Both the position numbers and the translations under genes were made by a program. A model generated the notes under the pieces. The model had not been told where the DNA came from. It saw only the letters and a list, made by a program, of their open reading frames with translations, and searched no databases. Source: Clostridium mediterraneense (GTDB taxonomy: Bacteria; Bacillota; Clostridia; Clostridiales; Clostridiaceae). From it: 64,000 nucleotides of DNA. Each line of letters opens with the position of its first letter. Positions within the stretch are counted from its first letter, which is position 1. The stretch is taken from positions 1,718,984-1,782,983 of the forward strand of contig NZ_LT594785.1 of assembly GCF_900091705.1 (NCBI RefSeq), given 5' to 3'. Positions 29,791 to 39,182 of the stretch are shown here, piece by piece.

Positions 29791-31188
29791 TTATCTTATC
29801 ACTTGAGATTTTTCTTCTATTTCATTTTCTTCTAATATTTTTTTACTAAGAACTTTCTTATAAAAAATCATAAAACATATAATTGTAGTTGCTGCTGAAA
29901 TAATATCTGCTACTGGTTCAGCAAGAAGTGTTGCCATAAGCTTATCATTAAGTATGGCTGGTAATATATAAATTAATGGTATTAATAATATTATTTTTCT
30001 AAGTAAAGCAAGTATTAATGATTTTTTTGCCTCTCCTAAAGCTAAGAATGTTTGCTGACAAGCTATTTGTGCTCCAAATAAGAAGATTCCTGCAAAGTAT
30101 ATTCTTATACTCCATGAAGTTATTTCTATTAATTTAGGATTATTATTAAATAGTAAAACAAATAAATCTGGCTTTAACATAAGCCCAAGCCACATAATAC
30201 TTGTATATGTTAAACAACAAGTAATTAATAATTTAAATGTCCTTTTAACCCTATCTATTTTTTTTGCTCCATAATTATAACTTATAATAGGTTGTGCCCC
30301 TTGTGTTAATCCCATCATAGGAAGTAGAACAACTTGCATTATACTACTCATAATAGTCATAGAACTTACAGCTAAATCTCCGCCATGTTTAAGTAATTGA
30401 TTATTCATAGATATAATAACTAAGCTTTCAGTAGCCTGCATAATAAATGGAGATATTCCTAGAGCCATAATTCCAAATACAACTTTAAACTCTGGCTTTA
30501 AAAACTCTTTTCTTATTCTAAGAATACTTTTCTTTCCAAAGAAAAATACAAGTACCCAAATAGCTGATATCATTTGTGCAAGTACTGTAGCAACTGCTGC
30601 TCCCTTAACCCCCATCTTAAATCCAAAAATTAATATAGGATCTAATGCTATATTTACTGCTGCACCTACCATAACAGTAACCATCCCCATCTTAGCAAAA
30701 CCTTGAGTATTTATAAATGTATTCATACCTAATGCTATTTGTACAAATATTGTACCCATTAAATAGATACTTAAATAATCTAAAGCATAATTTATAGTTA
30801 CATCACTAGCCCCAAATGCCCAAAGTAATTTTTCCTTAAAAATAAATATTATTAACGTAAGTATTATAGATAATATTATTAATGTAGAAAAACTATTACT
30901 AAGTATTTTCTCAGCTCCATCTTTATCTTTTTCTCCCATCTTTATAGCTGCAAGTGGAGCTCCTCCCATTCCTATAAGTGCACTAAATGCTGATATAATC
31001 ATAATTACAGGAAAGGCAACTCCAACTCCCGCCATAGCTATATCTCCATTTGGAATTCTTCCTATAAAGATTCTATCTACTATGTTGTATAAAACATTAA
31101 CTAATTGAGCTATAATAGCTGGAACTGCTAATTTAAATAAAAGTCTTCCTACACTTCCTTCACCAAGATTTACCCCTTTTTGTGACAT
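29791..31188 (-). CDS. MATE-family efflux transporter
   Basis: Complete MATE exporter of 465 residues with 12 predicted membrane segments in two homologous halves. Visible features are GSVGRLLFKLAVPAIIAQLV at the N terminus, FIGRIPNGDIAMAGV, GMGGAPLAAIKMGE in the first half and MMGLTQGAQPIISYNYGAK in the second. It exports organic cations or drugs using an ion gradient; the substrate is not predictable. GGGGGAA precedes the ATG. A 24-bp dyad lies 30-53 bases upstream of the start and may be an operator. The N-terminal GSVGRLLF motif resembles NorM/DinF-branch clostridial proteins. Confidence 0.94.
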   Translation of the reverse strand: MSQKGVNLGEGSVGRLLFKLAVPAIIAQLVNVLYNIVDRIFIGRIPNGDIAMAGVGVAFPVIMIISAFSALIGMGGAPLAAIKMGEKDKDGAEKILSNSFSTLIILSIILTLIIFIFKEKLLWAFGASDVTINYALDYLSIYLMGTIFVQIALGMNTFINTQGFAKMGMVTVMVGAAVNIALDPILIFGFKMGVKGAAVATVLAQMISAIWVLVFFFGKKSILRIRKEFLKPEFKVVFGIMALGISPFIMQATESLVIISMNNQLLKHGGDLAVSSMTIMSSIMQVVLLPMMGLTQGAQPIISYNYGAKKIDRVKRTFKLLITCCLTYTSIMWLGLMLKPDLFVLLFNNNPKLIEITSWSIRIYFAGIFLFGAQIACQQTFLALGEAKKSLILALLRKIILLIPLIYILPAILNDKLMATLLAEPVADIISAATTIICFMIFYKKVLSKKILEENEIEEKSQVIR

Positions 31189-31217
31189 TATTCTTCCCCC
31201 TTATCAATTAATATATA

Positions 31218-31241
31218 TTAAATGAACTACACTTCATTTAA
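31218..31241 (-). promoter_or_regulatory. Dyad upstream of the MATE gene
   Basis: Perfect inverted repeat with arms TTAAATGAA and TTCATTTAA and a six-base spacer. It lies in the likely promoter region of the MATE gene, a common place for a TetR or MarR operator. No regulator gene is adjacent. The rest of the 374-base gap up to the chitinase holds only the chitinase promoter. Confidence 0.45.
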
Positions 31242-31483
31242 AAGCAAAAAAATATAATTAAATTAAATCTTAGATTTATTTAATATTTCAATATATATTA
31301 TATCTCTTTTATAGAAAAATTTACAAATTAATAATCTATTAAAATTACTTTTATTCTATCATTTATTAATTTATATTTACCACGCTAATAAAACATCACT
31401 TAACTTTTAAATCTTATTTATTATTTGCAGATTTTGTATATTTTTTCATTTAAATTTAATTATCAATAAAAAAATTTTAAATA

Positions 31484-31512
31484 TTGAAAACATATACTTA
31501 AACGTATACAAT
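31484..31512 (+). promoter_or_regulatory. Chitinase promoter with cre-like element
   Basis: TTGAAA (31484-31489), a 17-bp spacer and TACAAT (31507-31512) make a good sigma-A promoter. Inside it, CTTAAACGTATACA (31497-31510) matches 8 of 10 defined bases of the CcpA cre consensus TGNAANCGNWWNCA. Glucose repression of chitinase through CcpA would fit; the match is partial, so this is inference. Confidence 0.5.
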
Positions 31513-31562
31513 TTAATTATACTAATTGTAATATTTTGGTAAAATTAAAGGAGGAATTTTTT

Positions 31563-33812
31563 ATGGCAAAAAGAGCTTTTAAAAAGAATATAAAAAAATA
31601 TGCAGCCCTCTTTACTTTAGCAACTATTTTTTTAGGAACTTCAATATCTTATATTCCTGCCAAAGAAGCTACTGCTCTTGAAACTGAAGTTAAATCTACT
31701 GCTGTAAAACGTAATGTTATGTATTATGGTGATTGGTCTATTTGGGGTGGACAAGGTAATTTCTATCCAAAAGATATTCCTGCTGAGCATTTAACTCACT
31801 TAAATTTTGCTTTTCTTGATTTTGATGCAAATGGTAACTTAAAATTTACAGATAAAGATGCAGCTATAGGAGCACCTGTTGGTGAACCTGGAGTTCAATG
31901 GGGAGGTCCAAATGCTGGTATAATAAATGCTTTCCAAGAACTTAGAGCTAAAAATCCTAATTTAAAACTAGGTATTTCAGTTGGTGGTTGGTCAAAATCA
32001 GGTGATTTCTCTGAAGTTACAGCTGATTCTACCAAACGTAAAACACTTGTAAATAATTTAGTTAAATATGTGGAATATGCAAATATGGATTTTGTAGATA
32101 TAGATTGGGAATATCCTGCTGAAGTTAGACAACCTGATAAAGTAGATAATCAAAATGATGAAGGAACTACTAAAGCAACTGCTGCTGATAAAGAAAATTA
32201 TATAAAATTCTTAGAAGACCTTAGAGCTGCTCTTGATAAAAAAGGAACTGAACTTGGTAAAACTTATGAATTAAGCGTTGCACTACCTGCTCCAAAGGCT
32301 AAACTTGATTTAGGTATAGATATTCCAAAATTATTTGATGTAGTAGATTTTGCTAATATAATGACTTATGATATGCGTGGTGCTTGGGATGAAACTAGTG
32401 GACATCAAACTGCTCTTTATGCTAATCCTCTAGACCCTAAAAAAGATGAAGGGCTTTCTGTTGATCAAAGCGTTGATTATTTAATAGAAAAAGGAGCTGC
32501 TCCAGAAAAAATAGTTGTTGGAGCTGCATATTATACAAGAGGATGGAATGAAGTTAAAGGTGAAGCAGATTCATCTCTTCCTGGCTTATTTGGAGAAGCA
32601 TCACTTTCAGCTAAAGATGCTGATCAAACTCCATCAAGAGGTGCAACTAATGAAGCACCTATGAAATCAGGAGAAGGTGGTAGAGCTGGAGGTGTTTGGT
32701 CATATAGAAGTCTTGATAAACTTAAATCAACTTATCCTGGTTTAAAAGAATATTGGGATGATACAGCAAAAGCCCCATATCTTTATGATAGCTCTACAGG
32801 AAAATTCTTTACTTATGATAATGCTAAATCTATAACAGAAAAAACTAAGTATGTTAATGAAAATAATCTTGGTGGAATGATTGCTTGGATGTCTTCACAA
32901 GATGCTCCAACTGATTCATCAAAAAGAGATGAACTTACAAAAGTAACAAGTAAGGGCTTATATAATGGTAAAGAACTTCCTGACAATGAAATAGTATATG
33001 CTGATCTTAATATTGAATGTTTAATAAAACCATTCAAATCTGATTCTGGAACAAGTGGTGGATATGAAATAACTATAACAAATAAAGAAAACTTAGAAGA
33101 AAAGGATGAGGTTCTTTCATTGCTTGAAAGAAGTGCCGAAACTATAAAAACTCCTATTCTTTATATAGATTCTAATGTTAAACTTACTGCTGGTGATCAT
33201 ATGGCTGGTCAAATAACTGAAAAAGATGGAAAAACAGTTATAGATATTAAAGGGGTTTGGGAAGGTAAGAATATAGAACCAGGTCAAAGCTATACATTTA
33301 GATTATCAACAACTGAAGCTCCTACTGACCTTTCAGCACTTAATTCAATTGAAATAGCTCAACGTATGAATGAATCTGGTACAGTTATAGCTAATCAAAC
33401 AATTTATAAAAATAGCAATCCTGAAACACCACAAAATGCTCCTACTCTAACTGGAGTTAGTGATAAAACTATAAAAGTAGGAGATAACTTTGACCCACTC
33501 TCTGGAGTAAAGGCTTCAGATAAAACTGATGGTGATTTAACTTCTAAAATAAAAGTATCTGGTACAGTAAATACTTCTAAAGAAGGCAAATATGAAATCA
33601 CTTATTCAGTAACTAACAGTAAAGGCGTTGAAACTACTAAAACTGTAACTATAACTGTTTCTTCTACTGAAATATCTAAAGATACATTTGATCCAAACAA
33701 AGTTTATCTAGGTGGTGATACTGTTATTTATAATGGTAAAACATATAAGGCTAAATGGTGGACCCAAGGTTCTACCCCAGATAAAAGTGATGCTTGGGAA
33801 TTAGTTAAATAA
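31563..33812 (+). CDS. Secreted GH18 chitinase with Ig-like and CBM5/12 domains
   Basis: Extracellular endo-type chitinase of 749 residues. A signal peptide (basic MAKRAFKKNIKKY, then a hydrophobic core ending near residue 38) is followed by a GH18 barrel. Its catalytic motif DFVDIDWE has the acid Glu183, and GISVGGWS is the second conserved strand. After the barrel come a beta-rich module (about 480-620), an Ig-like/HYR-type repeat (starting PTLTGVSDKTIKVGDNFDPL), and a C-terminal CBM5/12 chitin-binding domain with YNGKTYKAKWWTQGSTPD. Start at 31563 with AAAGGAGG; the ATG 27 bases earlier would lack it. It is followed by a paralogue without the last two domains. Roles are chitin breakdown and carbon or nitrogen supply. 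Confidence 0.95.
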   Translation: MAKRAFKKNIKKYAALFTLATIFLGTSISYIPAKEATALETEVKSTAVKRNVMYYGDWSIWGGQGNFYPKDIPAEHLTHLNFAFLDFDANGNLKFTDKDAAIGAPVGEPGVQWGGPNAGIINAFQELRAKNPNLKLGISVGGWSKSGDFSEVTADSTKRKTLVNNLVKYVEYANMDFVDIDWEYPAEVRQPDKVDNQNDEGTTKATAADKENYIKFLEDLRAALDKKGTELGKTYELSVALPAPKAKLDLGIDIPKLFDVVDFANIMTYDMRGAWDETSGHQTALYANPLDPKKDEGLSVDQSVDYLIEKGAAPEKIVVGAAYYTRGWNEVKGEADSSLPGLFGEASLSAKDADQTPSRGATNEAPMKSGEGGRAGGVWSYRSLDKLKSTYPGLKEYWDDTAKAPYLYDSSTGKFFTYDNAKSITEKTKYVNENNLGGMIAWMSSQDAPTDSSKRDELTKVTSKGLYNGKELPDNEIVYADLNIECLIKPFKSDSGTSGGYEITITNKENLEEKDEVLSLLERSAETIKTPILYIDSNVKLTAGDHMAGQITEKDGKTVIDIKGVWEGKNIEPGQSYTFRLSTTEAPTDLSALNSIEIAQRMNESGTVIANQTIYKNSNPETPQNAPTLTGVSDKTIKVGDNFDPLSGVKASDKTDGDLTSKIKVSGTVNTSKEGKYEITYSVTNSKGVETTKTVTITVSSTEISKDTFDPNKVYLGGDTVIYNGKTYKAKWWTQGSTPDKSDAWELVK

Positions 33813-33827
33813 CTCTTAATATAATAA

Positions 33828-33865
33828 TAAAAATAGCTATCTTAATTTGATAGCTATTTTTTATT
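33828..33865 (+). terminator. Terminator between the chitinase genes
   Basis: AAAAATAGCTATC and GATAGCTATTTTT form a 13-bp stem with a seven-base loop, then T. The second chitinase therefore probably has its own promoter. Confidence 0.85.
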
Positions 33866-33988
33866 TCTTTTTATAAAAAATATTACTTCTACTCAATAAT
33901 AATAAATTTATTAATTTATAATACATAAAATTCTCTAGTTAAATTAACACTAATTATTATATTTCACTCAAGAAAAGGATGCGATTTT

Positions 33989-35830
33989 ATGACTAAAAAT
34001 TATTCTACTAAATATAAACTTATTTTTATCTTAATAAGTTTACTTATTATAAACTTTTGCCCATTTTTAACTATAAATAAAGCTATTGCTGCTCAAAAAG
34101 AAATTAATCCACCTAAGCGTAATGTATTATATTACGGAGATTGGTCTATTTATGATAGCGAAGGAAATTTTTATCCTAGAAATATTCCTGCAAGTTATTT
34201 AACACATTTAAATTTTGCATTTCTTGATTTTGATGAAAATGGTAATCTAAGATTTACTGATAAAGATGCCACTATAAATCTACCACTTGATAATAAAGAT
34301 ATTAAATTTGGTTCTCCAAATGCTGGAGTTCTAAATGCTTTTCAAGAACTTAGAGCAAACAATCCTAATTTAAAAATAGGAGTTTCTGTTGGTGGTTGGT
34401 CTAATTCTGGTGATTTCTCAGTTGTTATAGCTGATCCTACTAAACGTAAATTACTAGTAAATAATCTAGTGAAATTCTTAAAATATTCTAATATGGATTT
34501 TGTAGATATAGATTGGGAATATCCTGTTGAGGTTAGGAAAGCAGATAAAGTTGCTAATAAAAATGATGAAGGAACTCCATATTCTACACCAGAAGATAAA
34601 CAAAATTTCACTAAATTTTTAAAAGAACTTAAATCTGCTCTAAATAAAGCTGGTAATAAGCTTGGTAAAACTTATGAACTTAGTGTTGCACTTCCAGCAT
34701 CAAAATCTAAATTGACATCTGGTATAGAGATGAAAAAAGTATTCAATATAGTTGATTTTGCTAATATGATGACATATGATATGGCAGGTCCTTGGAATTT
34801 AACAAGTTCTCACCATACTCCACTATATACAAATCCACTAGATAATAAATTTGGCGAGGCTCCATCTGTTGATTTAACTATTAAATTCTTAGCTGATAAT
34901 GGTATCCCTTCTAATAAGATAGTTGTTGGTGCTGCATATTATACTAGAGGCTGGAATAAAGTAAAAGATGGTCCAGATCCTAATTTACCAGGCTTATTTG
35001 GTGAGGCTACTCTTTCATTTAAAGATGCTGATGGAACTCCAACAAGAGGTGCACTTAATGAAAATCCCATGAAAATAGGTTCAGGTGGTAGAGCTGCTGG
35101 TGTTTGGTCATATAGAAATCTTTATAGACTTAAAGAACTTTATCCTAATATACAAGAATATTGGGACGATACAGCCAAAGCTCCTTATCTTTATGATGAA
35201 ACAACAGGAATATTCTTTAGCTATGATAATCCCAAATCTATAGCTGAAAAGGCTAACTACGTTAATAAAAATAATCTTGGGGGAATTTTAGCTTGGATGT
35301 CATCACAAGATGCTACATCTAATCCAAATTCACCTGTAAGAGATGAACTTACAAAATCAAGTTATAATGGATTGTTTAATACCTCAAAGCTTCCTAGTCA
35401 TAATATAGTTTATCCAAATCTTAATATTAGTACATCAATCAAAACGTTAAAACAGGACCAGGGATATGAAATAACAATAACAAACAATGAAAAGCTAAAA
35501 GAAAAGGATGAAGTATTATCTACATTAGAAAGAAACTTTAAAACTATAAAACTACCTATAATTTATATAGATTCTAATGTTAACTTTACTTCTACTAATA
35601 ATCCATTAAATAAAATCACAAATAAAGATAATCAAACTACTATAGAACTTAAAGGTATTCCTAATGACGGAAATATAGCTCCTGGTGAAAGTTATACATT
35701 TATAATTACATCAGAAGATAATCAAAATAATTCAACAAAAATAAAATCAATTGATTTATCTCAACGTATAACTCCAAATGGCCCTCTTTTAGCTCAACAA
35801 CGAATTTATACTAACAGAGGATTTTTTTAA
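33989..35830 (+). CDS. Secreted GH18 chitinase, short paralogue
   Basis: A 613-residue paralogue of the preceding chitinase. The barrel is alike over long stretches (for example FVDIDWEYP with acid Glu177, GVSVGGWSNSGDFS and PNAGVLNAFQELRA). A signal peptide (KLIFILISLLIINF core) is present. The beta-rich module after the barrel is kept, but the Ig-like repeat and the CBM5/12 domain are absent, so it should act on soluble or loosely bound chito-oligomers. AAAAGGA precedes the ATG at 33989. It arose by tandem duplication with later loss or gain of the tail domains. Confidence 0.94.
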   Translation: MTKNYSTKYKLIFILISLLIINFCPFLTINKAIAAQKEINPPKRNVLYYGDWSIYDSEGNFYPRNIPASYLTHLNFAFLDFDENGNLRFTDKDATINLPLDNKDIKFGSPNAGVLNAFQELRANNPNLKIGVSVGGWSNSGDFSVVIADPTKRKLLVNNLVKFLKYSNMDFVDIDWEYPVEVRKADKVANKNDEGTPYSTPEDKQNFTKFLKELKSALNKAGNKLGKTYELSVALPASKSKLTSGIEMKKVFNIVDFANMMTYDMAGPWNLTSSHHTPLYTNPLDNKFGEAPSVDLTIKFLADNGIPSNKIVVGAAYYTRGWNKVKDGPDPNLPGLFGEATLSFKDADGTPTRGALNENPMKIGSGGRAAGVWSYRNLYRLKELYPNIQEYWDDTAKAPYLYDETTGIFFSYDNPKSIAEKANYVNKNNLGGILAWMSSQDATSNPNSPVRDELTKSSYNGLFNTSKLPSHNIVYPNLNISTSIKTLKQDQGYEITITNNEKLKEKDEVLSTLERNFKTIKLPIIYIDSNVNFTSTNNPLNKITNKDNQTTIELKGIPNDGNIAPGESYTFIITSEDNQNNSTKIKSIDLSQRITPNGPLLAQQRIYTNRGFF

Positions 35831-35843
35831 AATAATCTCTATA

Positions 35844-35895
35844 AAAAGAACTGTCTCAAAACAGAACAAACTCCCTATTTGAGACAGTTCTTTTA
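35844..35895. terminator. Bidirectional terminator
   Basis: AAAAGAACTGTCTCAAA pairs with TTTGAGACAGTTCTTTT around a 17-base loop, with T tails on both strands. It ends the second chitinase gene and the convergent helicase/MazG operon. Confidence 0.8.
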
Positions 35896-35976
35896 TCTTT
35901 AGATAGCATCCTTACTTTAGTCTATCTATATTTTTTAATATATGAAAACTTACTATATTATAAACCCTAATATAAA

Positions 35977-36340
35977 TTATAAATTTTTACTATAATTTAA
36001 AACTTCCATTATTCCCCTGAAACTTTCACTTAAGCTAGCAAAGGCTGATATAATCATCTCAGCAAATTCATTACCTACAAAATTCTCATTTGAAGTTATA
36101 TAAGTAGTTCTAGCTACTATGGTTTCTTTATCTCCATGAGAATCTAAATAATAATTAAAGAAAAAGGTTTTCTTATTAAGCTCATTTAATAAATTTAAAA
36201 TAATCTCTTTTAAATTTTCATGTGATTCCTTATCCTCACCTCTAAATTCACATAAAATAAAATGAGCAGTGTTAAAATAATTCTCACCTAATCTAACAGT
36301 AATTACACAAGCTGATTCATCCTCTATATGATTAATTCAT
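35977..36340 (-). pseudogene. Reading frame of 119 codons broken at its start
   Basis: From TGA (36337-36339) to TAA (35977-35979) runs an open frame of 119 codons with normal codon use but no ATG, GTG or TTG start. An ATG at 36338-36340, about ten bases after AGAGG, is followed in its own frame by AAT TAA. Removing one base just after this ATG would join it to the long frame, giving a protein beginning MINHIEDESACVI. So this is a one-base frameshift at the start codon, a rare ATT start, or a sequencing error. The product (GENYFNTAHFILCEF, then EFAEMIISAFASL) is a small alpha/beta protein that vaguely recalls YbjN-type folds; I do not recognise it. Third gene of the helicase/MazG operon. Confidence 0.6.
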
Positions 36341-36361
36341 TTCAGTAATACCTCTGCTTCC

Positions 36362-36670
36362 TTATTTAACTTCTTTAAGTACTATTCCCTCTTTAAATCC
36401 TCCTCTCTCTTCGGCCTTTTCTTTTCTCTTATTTATTAAATCTTCTTCTGAATATCCTAAGTTTTCTGCTAATGCAAATAACACTTCCATTACATCTGCT
36501 AATTCTTCTAAATTTTTATCTTCTAAATATTCATTTACTTCTTCTTTTAATTTTTCTTCTAATAATTCGTCATGTTGTTCTTTTGTAGCTATTTCATATT
36601 TACATACTTTCCCATCAGATTCTATTATTTGTGGTATTAAATCTCTTACTAATTTATTATATTTCTTCAT
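36362..36670 (-). CDS. MazG-like nucleotide pyrophosphohydrolase
   Basis: An all-alpha NTP pyrophosphohydrolase of 102 residues (MazG / phosphoribosyl-ATP pyrophosphatase-like superfamily). The metal-binding motif is complete: E43E44xxE47 in LKEEVNEYL and E56xxD59 in EELADVMEV. Such enzymes cleave non-canonical or regulatory (d)NTPs to monophosphate and pyrophosphate. The N terminus MKKYNKLVRDLIPQII is typical of the short house-cleaning group. AAGGAGAG lies before the ATG. It starts 25 bases after the PLD/DEAD helicase stop and is probably co-transcribed with it, suggesting a joint role in nucleic acid or nucleotide surveillance. Confidence 0.9.
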   Translation of the reverse strand: MKKYNKLVRDLIPQIIESDGKVCKYEIATKEQHDELLEEKLKEEVNEYLEDKNLEELADVMEVLFALAENLGYSEEDLINKRKEKAEERGGFKEGIVLKEVK

Positions 36671-36695
36671 TTTAACTCTCCTTAACTTTAAAATT

Positions 36696-39182
36696 TTATA
36701 TTCCTTTACCTATCTTCTCATATCTATCTTGATAATATTGCTCTATTCTTAAATCTATAGCATCTTTCATTTGTTTTATAAACTCTTTGTTTGTTTTAAA
36801 TTCTTCTATGCCTTTTATTATCATATTTCCTTCTTCATTTTCTTCAAAGAAATCACTATGACTTTTACATAAATATTTTACTGGGTTATTTTTAGCTAAT
36901 TTTATATAATCTTTCTTTTCCCAATTTTCAAAATTACTTGTTCCTTTATCCTTAAGCATATCAACTTTATTTGAACCTCTTAAATAGAAAGATTTAAAGC
37001 TAATATAGATATCATCATCATCTATTTCAGTTTTTATATTTCCATTATTATAAAAAGCTAATAATATAGGAATCTTATAAGATTTACTCATTGATGTTGT
37101 TTCTATCATATTTATAAAATCATAAGCCCTTGTATCTATTAAAACTTTCTGTTCTTCATCTAGCAAATTATTATCTCTCAAATATCCTAAATAATCTCTA
37201 AATAAATTTTCTTTAGCTTTGCTTTTCATATTTATATATATACTATCATCCATAGCTCTAAATATTTCTATTCTTGATGGTATTCCCTGCTTATCTTCCA
37301 TTATTCTATAAAATTCTTCTCTTATTAAATCTTTTATTTTATATTGACTTTCAGCCATTCTTTTAAAAATATCAACTAATTTAAAATCAAAATCTACCTG
37401 ACATTCCTCTGGATAATCATATTCCATAACTTTAGAATTCTTCGCCTTAATCTTATCATATTTTTGACCAGATAATAAAAATGGAGCTAAATTTGCTTTT
37501 TTATAATTTCCTATAAAATCTAATACAATTAAATATTCTTTTCCTTTTACCTTTCTAAGTCCTCTTCCTAATTGTTGTAAAAAAATAGTTGGAGATTCTG
37601 TAGGTCTTAAAAACATTACTAAATCTATTTGTGGTACATCTAAACCTTCATTAAACATATCTACTGCAAATAATACTTTTATTTCTCCACTTCTTAATTT
37701 ATTAAGTGCTATCTCTCTTTTCTCTAAAAACTTTCCTTGTTCTCCTGAATAAACTGCTAATGCTGGTATTTTTGCTTTATTAAACGCTTCAGCCATATGT
37801 TCTGCATGTTTCTTTGAAGAACAAAATCCAATGGCAACTTTACTGGAATACTTTTCATAATGTTTTATGATTAATTCATCTCTTTCTCCTAAGTTTAATG
37901 CTTCTTCTAATTGCTTTTCATTATATTTTCCATTTTTAAATTCTATATGTTCGTAATCAATAGTTTCATCATATATACCATAATATTTAAAAGGTACTAA
38001 AGCTCCCCTATTTATAGCATCTTTTAATCTAACTTCATAAACTAAATTATAATCACAAATAGCAAAAACATCTTTTCCATCTAATCTTTCTGGAGTTGCT
38101 GTTAATCCTAATAAAAACTTCGGTTTAAAATAATCTATAATTTTTTGATAGTTTTTTGATGATGCATGATGGAATTCATCTATTACTATATAATCAAAAT
38201 AATCTCTTTTAAAATATTTTTCATTTAAATACTCTTCTTTACCTAATGTTTGCACTAAAGCAAAAATTAAATCTTTATCTTTTTCTTTATTATTAGCATA
38301 AAAAAATCCTGAAGTTGCATTTTGTCTAACATTTTTAAAGCTTTGCATAGCTTGTTTAATTATCTCTTCTCTATGTGCAATAAAAAGAACTCTTTTATAA
38401 TTCATAGAATCAAAAGCTGAAAGATATGTCTTCCCTACTCCCGTTGCAGCCACTACTAAACCTTTATCAAAACCCTCTTCTCTACTTTTATTGAGAGAAT
38501 AAAGTATTTCTATTTGTGGCCCTCTGGGTTCAAATAAATCAATAATCTTTTCATCCTTAAAATCACCTATAGCTTCTAAGTCCTTATAAACCTTTGGTCT
38601 AATCCATGTTTTAGCATAATTATGTAAAACTTCATTAGTTACTTCAATTGAATGATTATTATATAAATTATTAAACTCATCCATAAAGAAATCAAAATCT
38701 TCTTTATTACTATTTTTATTAAATCTATAATTCCACTCTATTGAGCTTGTTAATGCTCCTCTAGAAATATTTGAAGATCCAATAAAAATTTCTGAATCAT
38801 TTTTATAATGAAAAATATATGACTTTGGATGGAAACTCCTATTTTTATTATTATAAAACCTTAAATTTATCTTATTTCCAAACTCTGCTCTTAACATATA
38901 AAGTGCCTCTGGTTGAGTTATATTCAAATAGTTTCCAGATAATATTCTTATACTAACCCCTCTATCTATAGCACTTTTTAAATCATCAATAATTAATTTA
39001 ACTCCAGATATCATTAAAAAAGAAACTATAATATCTATTTTATCTGCTTTTTTAAAGCACTCCTTTAATCTACTATATAAGTGATTTCTTCTATCATCCC
39101 CCCCTAAAGATACATTCTCTCTCCAAAGTATCTTTACATCTTTATGCTCAATCAACTCATCTTTAACCTTTGTAATACTCAT
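36696..39182 (-). CDS. PLD-like nuclease / DEAD-box-type helicase fusion, second paralogue
   Basis: An 828-residue relative of the protein at 21907. An N-terminal PLD-like domain carries H118-x-K120 and GSSN 135-138. The SF2 helicase core has AATGVGKTY at 245-253, DEFH at 335-338 (not DEAH), LGLTATPER, FNEGLDVPQ and QQLGRGLRKVKGKEYL. The C-terminal quarter differs from the paralogue: the DUF3427 signature is missing and a charged region ends the protein. The start MSITKVKDEL follows AAGGAGAAG. First gene of an operon with the MazG-like enzyme and the broken 119-codon frame. Likely a DNA-processing or defence enzyme; no methylase or specificity gene is present to make it a classical restriction system. 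Confidence 0.88.
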   Translation of the reverse strand: MSITKVKDELIEHKDVKILWRENVSLGGDDRRNHLYSRLKECFKKADKIDIIVSFLMISGVKLIIDDLKSAIDRGVSIRILSGNYLNITQPEALYMLRAEFGNKINLRFYNNKNRSFHPKSYIFHYKNDSEIFIGSSNISRGALTSSIEWNYRFNKNSNKEDFDFFMDEFNNLYNNHSIEVTNEVLHNYAKTWIRPKVYKDLEAIGDFKDEKIIDLFEPRGPQIEILYSLNKSREEGFDKGLVVAATGVGKTYLSAFDSMNYKRVLFIAHREEIIKQAMQSFKNVRQNATSGFFYANNKEKDKDLIFALVQTLGKEEYLNEKYFKRDYFDYIVIDEFHHASSKNYQKIIDYFKPKFLLGLTATPERLDGKDVFAICDYNLVYEVRLKDAINRGALVPFKYYGIYDETIDYEHIEFKNGKYNEKQLEEALNLGERDELIIKHYEKYSSKVAIGFCSSKKHAEHMAEAFNKAKIPALAVYSGEQGKFLEKREIALNKLRSGEIKVLFAVDMFNEGLDVPQIDLVMFLRPTESPTIFLQQLGRGLRKVKGKEYLIVLDFIGNYKKANLAPFLLSGQKYDKIKAKNSKVMEYDYPEECQVDFDFKLVDIFKRMAESQYKIKDLIREEFYRIMEDKQGIPSRIEIFRAMDDSIYINMKSKAKENLFRDYLGYLRDNNLLDEEQKVLIDTRAYDFINMIETTSMSKSYKIPILLAFYNNGNIKTEIDDDDIYISFKSFYLRGSNKVDMLKDKGTSNFENWEKKDYIKLAKNNPVKYLCKSHSDFFEENEEGNMIIKGIEEFKTNKEFIKQMKDAIDLRIEQYYQDRYEKIGKGI

